Source of the DNA: a virus
Direction: 5' to 3' (one strand)
DNA length: 32,356 bases
Virus record (IMG/VR): IMGVR_UViG_3300030503_000302
Span: 1 to 32,356 of that record
Under the pieces are notes generated by a model that was not told where the DNA came from, ran no database searches, and saw only the letters and a program-made list of their open reading frames with translations. Made by a program: the position numbers and the translations under genes. Within the stretch, counting starts at the first letter, position 1. The number at the start of each line of letters is the position of its first letter. Below are positions 17,054-24,900 of this stretch, one piece after another.

Positions 17054-17072
17054 GAAGATGGAAAAGGCCACC
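17054..17072. repeat. 19-bp direct repeat, right copy
   Basis: This copy is identical to 15323-15341. It overlaps the terminator downstream of the small zinc-finger gene and lies upstream of the fibre gene. Confidence 0.8.
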
Positions 17073-17085
17073 TCATGGATGGCCC
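17061..17085 (-). terminator. Intrinsic terminator after the small zinc-finger gene
   Basis: On the minus strand GGCCA, then CC, a loop ATGA, GG and TGGCC form an interrupted 7-bp stem followed by TTTTCC. It lies just past the stop at 17091 and before the fibre gene start at 16991, so the fibre genes may need their own promoter. Confidence 0.6.
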
Positions 17086-17090
17086 AAGTG

Positions 17091-17306
17091 TTATTTCAAC
17101 CCGTTTATTTCCCTCATCCTCTGTTCCTTTGAGTAGTCATCCCGACACTCTGAGGAGCAGAATAGCAAAGAGGTGCCAACGTTGTCTTCACAGTAATAGC
17201 AGACTCCGGTAGGCAGTAATGATTTCTTGGTCTTGTCTCTAATGTTCTTTATCCTGGCGTTGAATTGAATCTCGGTTTCAGTTTGTGCAAGGTCTAGTGG
17301 ATCCAT
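17091..17306 (-). CDS. Small Cys4 zinc-finger protein
   Basis: The 71-residue product has an N-terminal charged helix and a zinc-binding unit, CYYC (C36, C39) and FCSSEC (C50, C54), followed by RDDY. This CxxC...FCSxECRDDY form recurs in small proteins of many phages, and is related in style to DksA/TraR-type or treble-clef fingers. Function is unknown; RNA polymerase or nucleic-acid binding is possible. A GAGAGAG element rather than a canonical Shine-Dalgarno lies about 8 bases before the ATG. It sits between two terminator hairpins. Confidence 0.65.
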   Translation of the reverse strand: MDPLDLAQTETEIQFNARIKNIRDKTKKSLLPTGVCYYCEDNVGTSLLFCSSECRDDYSKEQRMREINGLK

Positions 17307-17328
17307 CTTAGTGCTCTCTCAAATATTA

Positions 17329-17367
17329 AAGGTGGTTCATTCAAAGTCCGAAGGTGAACCACGCCTT
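17329..17367 (-). terminator. Probable terminator after the metallophosphoesterase gene
   Basis: On the minus strand AAGG-CG-TGGTTCA (17367-17355) pairs with TGAACCACCTT (17339-17329), leaving a 2-base bulge and a 15-base loop. TTTAATATTT follows. It begins 5 bases after the stop of the upstream gene. Confidence 0.6.
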
Positions 17368-17371
17368 AAAA

Positions 17372-18433
17372 TTATCTCTTCGATTTGCGTTTGCGCAGGA
17401 ACTTCAGGTAATCTGCACCTGCGTGCGTATCCCAGAAGGGCTTGACCTTGTCTACAGGATTTGCTGTTGGATCCAGGATGAGAGTAACCGAAGGAGCGAA
17501 TCGCATAGGCATAAAACGATGCGTGTCTGCGTAGTCATCAACCATCTTGTAACCAGAGACCCGGAAGAGGTGAGAGATCCATGGGTCATCTGCATGTGCA
17601 TGCATTGCATAGGCATCGATATGGCGGTGACCAGCCAACAGGATGTGATCTCTTAAACCGAACGCAAGCTCACGACGTAGCGAGTGGGCAGCATTATAGA
17701 TAGAGTTACCGGGGAAGTCGTGTCGTGCATGAATACGAATAGGATCTCCAGAAGGGAATTTGAGATTCAAACGTACTCCGTGTGGCTGAGCAATCACTAG
17801 TTGGTCTTCTAATGCCCAGTCAAGGAGATTCTGTCCATCGTTCCACAGGTCATGGTTACCCGAGACTACAAACATATTGGGACGATCTTTCAGTACCCAG
17901 TTGATGAGCTTACGTGCATGGGCTCTGGTTGTTACCTGATCTCCATACTTGAACTGCAGACGACCAATCCAGTTGTTGGTTATATCACCAAGGTGGCCTA
18001 AGAACATGGCCTCGGTTTTGCATGCGATATCAAGATCAGATTCGAGACGAACGATATCGCATGAATCATCATCTACGTGCGGGTCTCCTAGGACGATCAA
18101 ACCAACCGGACCATCAATCGATACATTAACATCTATAAGGTGGTTATAGTTCTGAGCAGCAATCTTTCGTCTTGCGAGTTCCTTCTTTGAAGAGATGATC
18201 TCGTCTATAGTCAGATCACCCAGAGGTGGTTCCTGTTCAATAGACATACCTTTCGACTGTGTAGTCTGGGGCTTCTCATTCCTGTCGAGTATACCTCGAT
18301 CGATCGATATTCGACAACGCTTCTTAAAGGCTTGCTTTGATATACCGCAAAGAGTGTAACCGTTGTTACCCAACTTGCGGTAAGCTTCTGCCGTCTGTTG
18401 AGCTAATGCATCTGACAATCGGGGAGTAGGCAT
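17372..18433 (-). CDS. Calcineurin-like metallophosphoesterase with N-terminal HTH-like segment
   Basis: The 353-residue protein has all metal-binding blocks of the calcineurin-like phosphoesterases: GDPHVDDD (116-123), GHLGD (146-150), GNHDLW (192-197), the late His in HARHDF (238) and AGHRH (267-271). The fold hydrolyses phosphomono- or diesters with two metals. The N-terminal 60 residues (LSDALAQQTAEAYRKLGNNGYTLCGISKQAFKKRCR) look like a helix-turn-helix of the kind used to read DNA, which suggests a nucleic-acid target. The DPH in block 1 is the usual DxH. Substrate is unknown. A GGAG lies 11 bases before the ATG. It stands between the DUF3175-like gene and a terminator. Confidence 0.8.
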   Translation of the reverse strand: MPTPRLSDALAQQTAEAYRKLGNNGYTLCGISKQAFKKRCRISIDRGILDRNEKPQTTQSKGMSIEQEPPLGDLTIDEIISSKKELARRKIAAQNYNHLIDVNVSIDGPVGLIVLGDPHVDDDSCDIVRLESDLDIACKTEAMFLGHLGDITNNWIGRLQFKYGDQVTTRAHARKLINWVLKDRPNMFVVSGNHDLWNDGQNLLDWALEDQLVIAQPHGVRLNLKFPSGDPIRIHARHDFPGNSIYNAAHSLRRELAFGLRDHILLAGHRHIDAYAMHAHADDPWISHLFRVSGYKMVDDYADTHRFMPMRFAPSVTLILDPTANPVDKVKPFWDTHAGADYLKFLRKRKSKR

Positions 18434-18517
18434 GTGGTGAGACTCCAGTGTTAGGAATCCGACAGAGGTGGTTGTACGTTATATTCAAGACTCGATAAAA
18501 TTAACTACCAGTACCCC

Positions 18518-19591
18518 TTATTTACCTATCTTACCCTTGACGTCTTCCAGTACTTTCTTACGCTCAGGGCTCAGGTTCTTCCCTGCTCTGTTGATATAAA
18601 AATTCAACGAAGATGATGCCTTACCCGTATCACCCTTATGACTCTTCTTCAACCACGAGGCAATCTCATCTGCGGATCCCTCCTTGAACAAACCTTCAGG
18701 TGGGTGCTTCTTGGTCTTGACATCTGAACTCCATTTATCGGCCACCATGATATGCTTGAATGCACTATCAAGGATTGACGTAGCGTATGCAGAGTTCGAT
18801 ATCGGGTTGACTTCCTCAAAGTTGTTATCGAGTGAGTCCGATGTCGAATCACCCTTTACCTTCTTTGGGGCTATAGGAGTCTCTTCCAGGTTGTTGATCG
18901 CGGTAGAACCAGCTTCAGTCTCCTCAGGTTCTTCCACACTAGACATTCTTTGGTTGGGATCCTGCACCGAGTTCAGAATGGAAGCCTGAGCCAACCTGTT
19001 TCCAATCTTCATTAGAGAGCCCATTGTAACCCTTGCATTCAACTTCGGTGGGTTATCAACAAATTGAGGATCCTGCTCTGGATCCTTTTGACGATTGTCC
19101 GGTACTTCCTTCAAGAGGTTTACCATACCATCATCCTTGTTGTGACCAGGTGGCAAAGCATAAATCGACTGCTCATTCATTGCCCGGATACTACTAGTCG
19201 TTGTCGTCGAGTCAGATGTCGAAGTATCAGAAGTATCAGTTGATGTCTCCTGATCCCCGTACTGATTCTTCAAAGCTTCCTTGGATTGGTGCAGACGTTC
19301 CTTGTCTGCACCCTGCAGATTACGACCATTGCGATTGATATAGGAATCGAGTTTCTTCTCAGCAGTTCCATAGTCAGGCGAATGATTCTTGACTATCTGC
19401 GCTATACCCGACGGACTTTTGTCGAACGTACCCTTGGGTAGAACCTGACCGGGCTTCCTCGGCTTATGGATTTGTTTGTCCTCCATCTCATGCTGCCAAT
19501 TCATGTTCGGGTTATTATTGCTTGGGTTGTTACTCCCAATGCTATCATCGGCTTCTATCAACTGAGCCTTAATCATGTCCGCGATAATCAT
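18518..19591 (-). CDS. Protein with two DUF3175-like domains
   Basis: The product (357 residues from the ATG at 19591) contains two copies of one small helical domain. Copy 1, at about 51-108, reads LPKGTFDKSPSGIAQIVK...YINRNGRNLQGADKERL. Copy 2, at about 298-357, reads PPEGLFKEGSADEIASWLKKS...FYINRAGKNLSPERKKVL. The YINRAGKNL core matches the DUF3175 family, whose function is unknown and which is usually a single-domain protein. A 180-residue polar linker with a Thr/Ser-rich tract separates them. An earlier in-frame TTG at 19627 is possible, but GATAAGAGAGTGAATGAG before ATG 19591 makes the latter the better start, and it avoids more overlap with the outer spanin gene. Confidence 0.6.
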   Translation of the reverse strand: MIIADMIKAQLIEADDSIGSNNPSNNNPNMNWQHEMEDKQIHKPRKPGQVLPKGTFDKSPSGIAQIVKNHSPDYGTAEKKLDSYINRNGRNLQGADKERLHQSKEALKNQYGDQETSTDTSDTSTSDSTTTTSSIRAMNEQSIYALPPGHNKDDGMVNLLKEVPDNRQKDPEQDPQFVDNPPKLNARVTMGSLMKIGNRLAQASILNSVQDPNQRMSSVEEPEETEAGSTAINNLEETPIAPKKVKGDSTSDSLDNNFEEVNPISNSAYATSILDSAFKHIMVADKWSSDVKTKKHPPEGLFKEGSADEIASWLKKSHKGDTGKASSSLNFYINRAGKNLSPERKKVLEDVKGKIGK

Positions 19592-19607
19592 CTCATTCAC
19601 TCTCTTA

Positions 19608-19784
19608 TCAGGTCCCCGTTTTATCAATCTTGATCTTCTGACACTCTTTGTACATGCTGATGATATGTACGGTATAGTCCTTCAGAGTCTCCTGATCTCC
19701 CATGCTAGGAACATCCGGACACCCTGAGGATCGGGTAGCACATGAGGCGAGTAGCAGGGTGAATATCGCTATAACTAATCTCAT
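19608..19784 (-). CDS. Outer-membrane spanin lipoprotein (Rz1-like)
   Basis: This 58-residue gene is short enough to be missed. The product begins MRLVIAIFTLLLASC, a signal peptide ending in a lipobox (LLAS before C15), so mature lipoprotein would start at Cys15. Further Cys occur at 22 and 47. It overlaps the stop of the inner-spanin gene by ATGA (19781-19784), the coupling expected for an Rz/Rz1 pair. In Gram-negative hosts the o-spanin sits in the outer membrane and joins the i-spanin through the periplasm to fuse membranes at lysis. The mature part is short and not notably proline-rich, unlike lambda Rz1, but o-spanins are very diverse. Confidence 0.8.
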   Translation of the reverse strand: MRLVIAIFTLLLASCATRSSGCPDVPSMGDQETLKDYTVHIISMYKECQKIKIDKTGT

Positions 19785-20257
19785 TTGTTCTTCCCCTTCA
19801 CTACTGCGTTGATCTGTTGACGATCCTTTTCGGTCGCACCTTTGGTGACTTCCGTGACTGCGGTCTGTGCAGCAGAGGCAGCCTTCTTCATGGTCTCCAA
19901 CTCGGCTTCGCGAACATGAACCTGTTGCTTCTGGGTCAGCTGAACATTACCCACTATGTCTTTGAGTTGATGGATAAGTTCAGTCTGTTCCTCTATGCGA
20001 CCAGTCTGCTCCGTCGTCATATCCTTGGCTTCCACCAGACGTGCGTCGCACTCCGCTGCCATGCGTTGTCTCTGTTCCGCCAGTTGGGCATACAGAGTAG
20101 CGCGTTCATTCCTGTCCCCGATATTTTTCAGAGAGTATCCGAGAGCAAACATGCCAACGGTAAGGATTATTCCTATAGCATTTCTACGGAGTAACTCAGT
20201 TATGACTTCAGCGAGGACTGTAATTCGGGTACGTAGATTCGGTTTCTTTTCCTGCAT
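19781..20257 (-). CDS. Inner-membrane spanin (Rz-like)
   Basis: The 158-residue product has a short basic N-terminus, a single membrane segment at about 27-43 (NAIGIILTVGMFALGYS), then a long heptad-rich, charged periplasmic region (about 45-150) with no Cys except C74. This is the type II N-in topology of i-spanins. The gene is followed by a lipoprotein gene in ATGA overlap, which clinches the pairing. CGAGGAG lies 6 bases upstream of the ATG. The start lies 50 bases inside the end of the upstream gene. Confidence 0.8.
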   Translation of the reverse strand: MQEKKPNLRTRITVLAEVITELLRRNAIGIILTVGMFALGYSLKNIGDRNERATLYAQLAEQRQRMAAECDARLVEAKDMTTEQTGRIEEQTELIHQLKDIVGNVQLTQKQQVHVREAELETMKKAASAAQTAVTEVTKGATEKDRQQINAVVKGKNK

Positions 20258-20957
20258 CTGATTCTCCTCGATTCAACTTCAATTCTTGTGGTGCTTCCAA
20301 CAGGGATGGTAGCTCGTAGTTTTTCTTTACCAAGAGAGCCGTAAGCTTTGCCTCACCTTCCTTCGAGCCCGCCAACATCTTTACACCAACGAATTTATCA
20401 ATTGCCGGCAGGATTTCATCTTCAAAGGCTGGGTGCATACGCATTGTCCCCCAATGATCGTGTGGGATATTGCTTGTTGATAGCAAGTGATTCTGTGCCG
20501 TATGAATCAACTGCAACTTCCACTCTTCGAACTGTGCAGCCTCGTGTGCTTGAGAATCCGATAGATGGGCATACTTTCGAAATGGTTGCAACTTGTCCTG
20601 ACATTGACGAATGAACGCTAGTTCGGCGACAGCTGCGTCATAATTCTTCTGCGTTGTCCCTGCCAATGCGCGTAGCTCTTCGATATCCGCCAGAGCATCC
20701 ATGTAATCGGGATCCTCCTTGTTAGCTTCTGCGATCTCACCTGTTTGAGGATCAATGAAGGAGGCCATGAGATGCTCAGCCCGTTTGATCTTAGCCTGAT
20801 CTCTCAAACTGTAGGCCTTGAATGACTTAAGTGCATTCGAACGATCCTCTGCAAGATCACACAAGATCGAGTAGGCGGCATCCGCGGTCTGGCACGCGCC
20901 CGCAATGAAATAAGCAATCTGAAAATCATGGTTGAGTCGGTTGGTTTTGTAATGCAT
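20208..20957 (-). CDS. Unknown helical phage protein
   Basis: The 249-residue product is predicted from sequence to be mostly helical. It has charged stretches around 55-115, an internal acidic region (IDPQTGEIAEANKEDPDYMD) and a Gln/Glu-rich helix near 130-165. No catalytic motif or membrane segment is visible, and I do not recognise the family. AATAAGAGAG precedes the ATG. The 3' end overlaps the i-spanin start by 50 bases. It stands between the kelch-like gene and the spanins, so a role with virion appendages or lysis is possible but unproven. Confidence 0.7.
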   Translation of the reverse strand: MHYKTNRLNHDFQIAYFIAGACQTADAAYSILCDLAEDRSNALKSFKAYSLRDQAKIKRAEHLMASFIDPQTGEIAEANKEDPDYMDALADIEELRALAGTTQKNYDAAVAELAFIRQCQDKLQPFRKYAHLSDSQAHEAAQFEEWKLQLIHTAQNHLLSTSNIPHDHWGTMRMHPAFEDEILPAIDKFVGVKMLAGSKEGEAKLTALLVKKNYELPSLLEAPQELKLNRGESDAGKETESTYPNYSPR

Positions 20958-20990
20958 GATATCTCTCTTATTGGTTAATGTTAAATTAAA

Positions 20991-21896
20991 TCAGGTCCAC
21001 CCAGGATTCGAAGATGTACCAGCGAGCCAGTAATTAGCTGTGGTCAAACTAGTGCCGGCGGCGACCGCGTTGTTACTGAAAGTGTAGACATCCGTTACAG
21101 AACTTCGTGTCGGTGTATTATTGGTGGCTCCACCAGTGAACACTCCGATCACTGGATTACTACCTGATGCCAACTGTTCTCGAGCTACGGTAAGACTTGT
21201 CCCAGATACTGAAGTATTGCCCGAGTACGTATAGACTGAACTTGATGATATCGGTCCCATGCCTCCGGCGAATACTGCTTTCGCCGAAGTACCACACGCC
21301 GCTGGGTATTCTGCAGCTGTAGTTAGATTTGTGCCCGAGACATCTGAGTTGGTAGAGTACGTATAGATGTCTGTGACGTTGGTTATAGATCCCGTAAAGC
21401 CAGCACCGAAAAGTCCTATGGTAGTATTTCCTGCTGCAGCAAGAGCGTAGCGTGCGGTTTGTAAACTTCCTCCGGATGCGACAGTATTACCAGAGTATGT
21501 ATAGACAACGGATGCAGTTGAAAATCCTGGAGTACCACCTGCGAATACAGCCACGCTAGTATTTCCAGCTGCGCCACTAGCGTAGTTGGCATTACTTAGT
21601 TGGGTTCCAGCCGATACTGTGTTAGTGCCATAAACGTAAAGATCGGTATATTGGATCTGCCCACCGTTGTATCCGTTGCCAATTATACCTTGGGTAGCGT
21701 TTCCTGTTGCATTGACTGCATAACGCGCTTGACCAAGGTTTGTTCCTGAAGCCAACGTGTTGTTAGGGTAAGAATATTGAACCGTGGTGGCGATTACTGC
21801 TGCCGAGGTGTTGCCTCCGGCAAATAACGCGTACCCGGTGTTCGAAGGTGGCGGTGCACTATGGGATGCTGCGGCAAGGAGAAGAAATAAACTCAT
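20991..21896 (-). CDS. Six-repeat kelch-like beta-propeller protein
   Basis: The 301-residue product is built almost wholly from six repeats of about 45-48 residues. Each has the pattern AGNT..AVFAGG...........VYTYSGNTV.SGTSL.TARY.LA, which fits kelch-type propeller blades (strand, GG, strand with YTYS, strand with T.R). The N-terminus MSLFLLLAAASHSAPPP is hydrophobic and signal-like but lacks basic residues. Propellers of this sort usually bind glycans or proteins, so a receptor-binding or fibre-tip role is plausible beside the giant fibre. No recognisable Shine-Dalgarno precedes the ATG, and a terminator hairpin lies 17 bases upstream of the start. The fold is well supported by repeats; the role is inferred. 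Confidence 0.7.
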   Translation of the reverse strand: MSLFLLLAAASHSAPPPSNTGYALFAGGNTSAAVIATTVQYSYPNNTLASGTNLGQARYAVNATGNATQGIIGNGYNGGQIQYTDLYVYGTNTVSAGTQLSNANYASGAAGNTSVAVFAGGTPGFSTASVVYTYSGNTVASGGSLQTARYALAAAGNTTIGLFGAGFTGSITNVTDIYTYSTNSDVSGTNLTTAAEYPAACGTSAKAVFAGGMGPISSSSVYTYSGNTSVSGTSLTVAREQLASGSNPVIGVFTGGATNNTPTRSSVTDVYTFSNNAVAAGTSLTTANYWLAGTSSNPGWT

Positions 21897-21912
21897 AGTT
21901 AAGTACCCGAAA

Positions 21913-21937
21913 AGAGGTCACCCTTCGGGTGACCTCT
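21913..21937 (-). terminator. Intrinsic terminator after the giant fibre gene
   Basis: AGAGGTCACCC (21913-21923) pairs perfectly with GGGTGACCTCT (21927-21937) over 11 bp with a 3-base loop. On the minus strand TTTTC follows. The hairpin starts 6 bases after the giant fibre's stop. Confidence 0.8.
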
Positions 21938-21942
21938 ACTGA

Positions 21943-24900
21943 TTAGGTGGCCATCGCTAGGCCGAGTGTGAATATCATGTAAACGGCGCTGATTGCATCG
22001 TATTTGACGCCAATCATGTCAATACCCGAAGCTGATAACGTGGGCGCAGTTCCACCCGAGTACAATGAACCTGTGGGCCATGTAATATTTGTCCCACCAT
22101 TTGTTATACGAAGATATACTACCTGCCCAGTACTCGTCCCCAAAGTATTCGTGAATGCAATCGTAGTAGCCGCGGACACGGTGAATGCAAATTCTGAGTA
22201 CAACCCTAAATCGAGTGTTAACGTTCCAGAAGTCGAACCGATATTGTCTATCGCATAACTTTGTGAAGTAGTTTGCAATCTGCGGGTCAACGCTGCGGGT
22301 TGAACTGCAATGACACCGACAGTGTTGGATATGACAGAAGTCGCAACTGTTTCCGTAGCCAACACTACAGACTGCGGAAGCACTAGACTTACGCCACTTC
22401 CGTTCGTCAAAGTGACTGTGAAAGTGTTAGTACTAGTATTCGTCGTCGTGTTATAAACCGTCCAGGACCCGACTGTAGGAACTGTAACTACCACACTCGC
22501 CGTCAAGGTACCTGTGAAAATTATAACCGGTACCGAATACTGGGTAGCTGTGAGTGTAACATTTGATCCCGTCAAAGCTACCGAAGAAGAGCCCTGATCC
22601 GCATTGTAGACAAAAGCTGTTGTCGCCAACTGAGTTGTATCTGTACCTGTTGATGCCGTAGGCGCTGTTGGAGTTCCCGTAAATGCAGGCGACGCCAGAG
22701 GTGCATAAGTTCCCGTAGTTGCAGCTTGAACAAAAGCAGTGGTTGCAAGCTGGGTCGTGTTCGTACCCGTAGTTGCCGTAGGAGCCGTAGGAACACCGGT
22801 CAACGCCGGATTAGCTAAGGGCGCGAATGAGGTCGCAACGAATGCCGTTGTTGCCACTTGAGTTGTGCTCGTTCCAGCCGTTGCCGTAGGTGCTGCTGGT
22901 ACTCCGGTGAATGTCGGAGAAGCCAGTGTTGCGATCCCGGTTACTGCGCCTGTGCTTCCATTCACTGAAGAAACACCAGTGATGATAGGATTCACAGGAA
23001 GCACACCAGCAGATCCATCCGAGATATAAGGCGATGTTGCGGTTCCCGACTGCGGCACCACGGCGGTCGCACCCGTACCATTCGACAACGTGACCGAGAA
23101 CGCTCCACTTGTTGCGTTGTAGAAGATCCACTGACCCGAAGTCGGCACCGTTACGGTGACGTTTGCGGTCAGAGTGCCTGTGAAGATAATAACCGGTACC
23201 GAATACTGGGCCGCGGACAGCGTAACGTTTGCTGCGGCCAATGCAACCGTTGCAGATCCTTGTGTCGCCCTGTACACATAAGCGTCTGTCGCAATCTGCA
23301 CCGAGTTGTCACCCGCTGCAGCAGTTGGAGCTTGTGGTGTCCCCGTAAATACAGGTGAAGCCACAAGAGCACCGCCGGCGCCGCTAATGTCTGTGTTCGT
23401 CAGCGTCACCGTTCCCGAACGTGTGTTGAACGTATTGACAACAGTTGAGCCACCGCCTGCTATGGTAACCATACCTGCTGTCGAATTCGCCACCACCGGC
23501 AACGTGTTTTCCGTTGCTTGCGGGATCACAAGATTCTGCCCAGCGCCATTACCCAATGTTACAGTGAATGCTCCGGTGCAAAGGTTAAGAACTTCCCATG
23601 CACCAGAGCCTGGCATCGTAATAATGATGTTAGCTGTTAAAGTTCCTGTAAATTCCAAAATCTCCGCACTGTACTGGGCTGCCGTCAATACTAGTGTGGT
23701 TGCTCCGCCAGTTAAACTGATTACCGCTGTGCCTTGAGTCGCCGCATAGACGTACGCCGTGGTTGCTACGTCTGTGTTATTGACACCTATTGTCGGCGTC
23801 GGAGCAACCACGGTTCCCGTGAACGTCGGACTAGCCGCCGGTGCTCCACCCACTCCTGTTACGTCTGCCAACGTCAGTACCACAGAGCCCGTTCTACCGA
23901 ATACCGAAACAACGTTTGCCGATAGTACACCAGTTCCGGAAATCGTGACGCCCGTACCTTGCGAAACGATACCTGCCGTTGAACCTGTTGCTGCGGAAAC
24001 TGCAATGTCGCCCGAAGAGTTAACCGTTAGCCCGGAACCATTCGGAACAATCACACCACCGAGCGTTGTTGACGTGGCTGGCGTTAAGGTGAACGCAGAG
24101 ATGTTTGAGTTGACGATACCCAGAGTGCCCAGAGATATGACGCTCGAGCTTTCGTTATCGAGAGCCACATAAGTAGCACCACTTCCGTTACTCAACGTTA
24201 CATTAAACGTCCCGCCGGATGACGTAGTGTTATTGTAGAACGACCAGATACCACTCGTCGGCAACGTCAAAGTCAGATTGGCAGTAAGACTTCCCGTCAA
24301 CTCAATAACAGTTGTACCATATTGCGATGCTGGAACGGTATAAGGTGAAGTCAACCCACTGACGTTAATCGTAGTCGTATTTAACATCGCGTTGCTAACG
24401 AACGCCGTCGAAGCTGCAGCCGTGGAGCTCGTACCTTCCGCAGCTGTCGGAACCGTAATCGAACCACCAGTGAAACTATTTGCTGCCGTCCACGTATTAG
24501 CCGAAGCAACAAGGGCACCACCCGCCCCAGTTATATCCCCACTCACCAGAGTAACCGCACCCGAGCGAGTATTGAACGAAGTAACAACACCCGTTCCCAA
24601 ACCTAACACATCTTGAACGTAAGCAGTCGTCGCTATGTTTGTTGAGTTATCCGTAGGCGATTGCGTAACTGCGGTGCCCGTCGAAGGAATAACACCCAAC
24701 GTAAGATTACTCAACACCTGAATCGAAGTGCCCTGAGCCAGCACGTAGGTAGCGGTACCTCCATTGCCCAACGTCAGAGTAAATGAAGTTGAACCTGTAG
24801 TGGAGTTGTGGAATGTCCATTGCCCTGTGATAGGAATCGTTACCGCGATACTAGCAGTTAACGCCCCTGTGAAATAAATAACAGGGAAACTTAGTTCTGC

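Noticed and set aside
19592-19627. TTG start for the DUF3175-like gene
   Set aside because: TTG lacks a ribosome site and increases overlap with the outer spanin gene; the ATG at 19591 has an AAGAGAG element upstream.
23306-24172. Rightward open frames opposite the giant fibre, rich in Pro/Val/Ala (also near 24392, 24998, 26924)
   Set aside because: They mirror the repeated codons of the minus-strand fibre, have no good ribosome sites and show its repeats in antisense. They are shadows.
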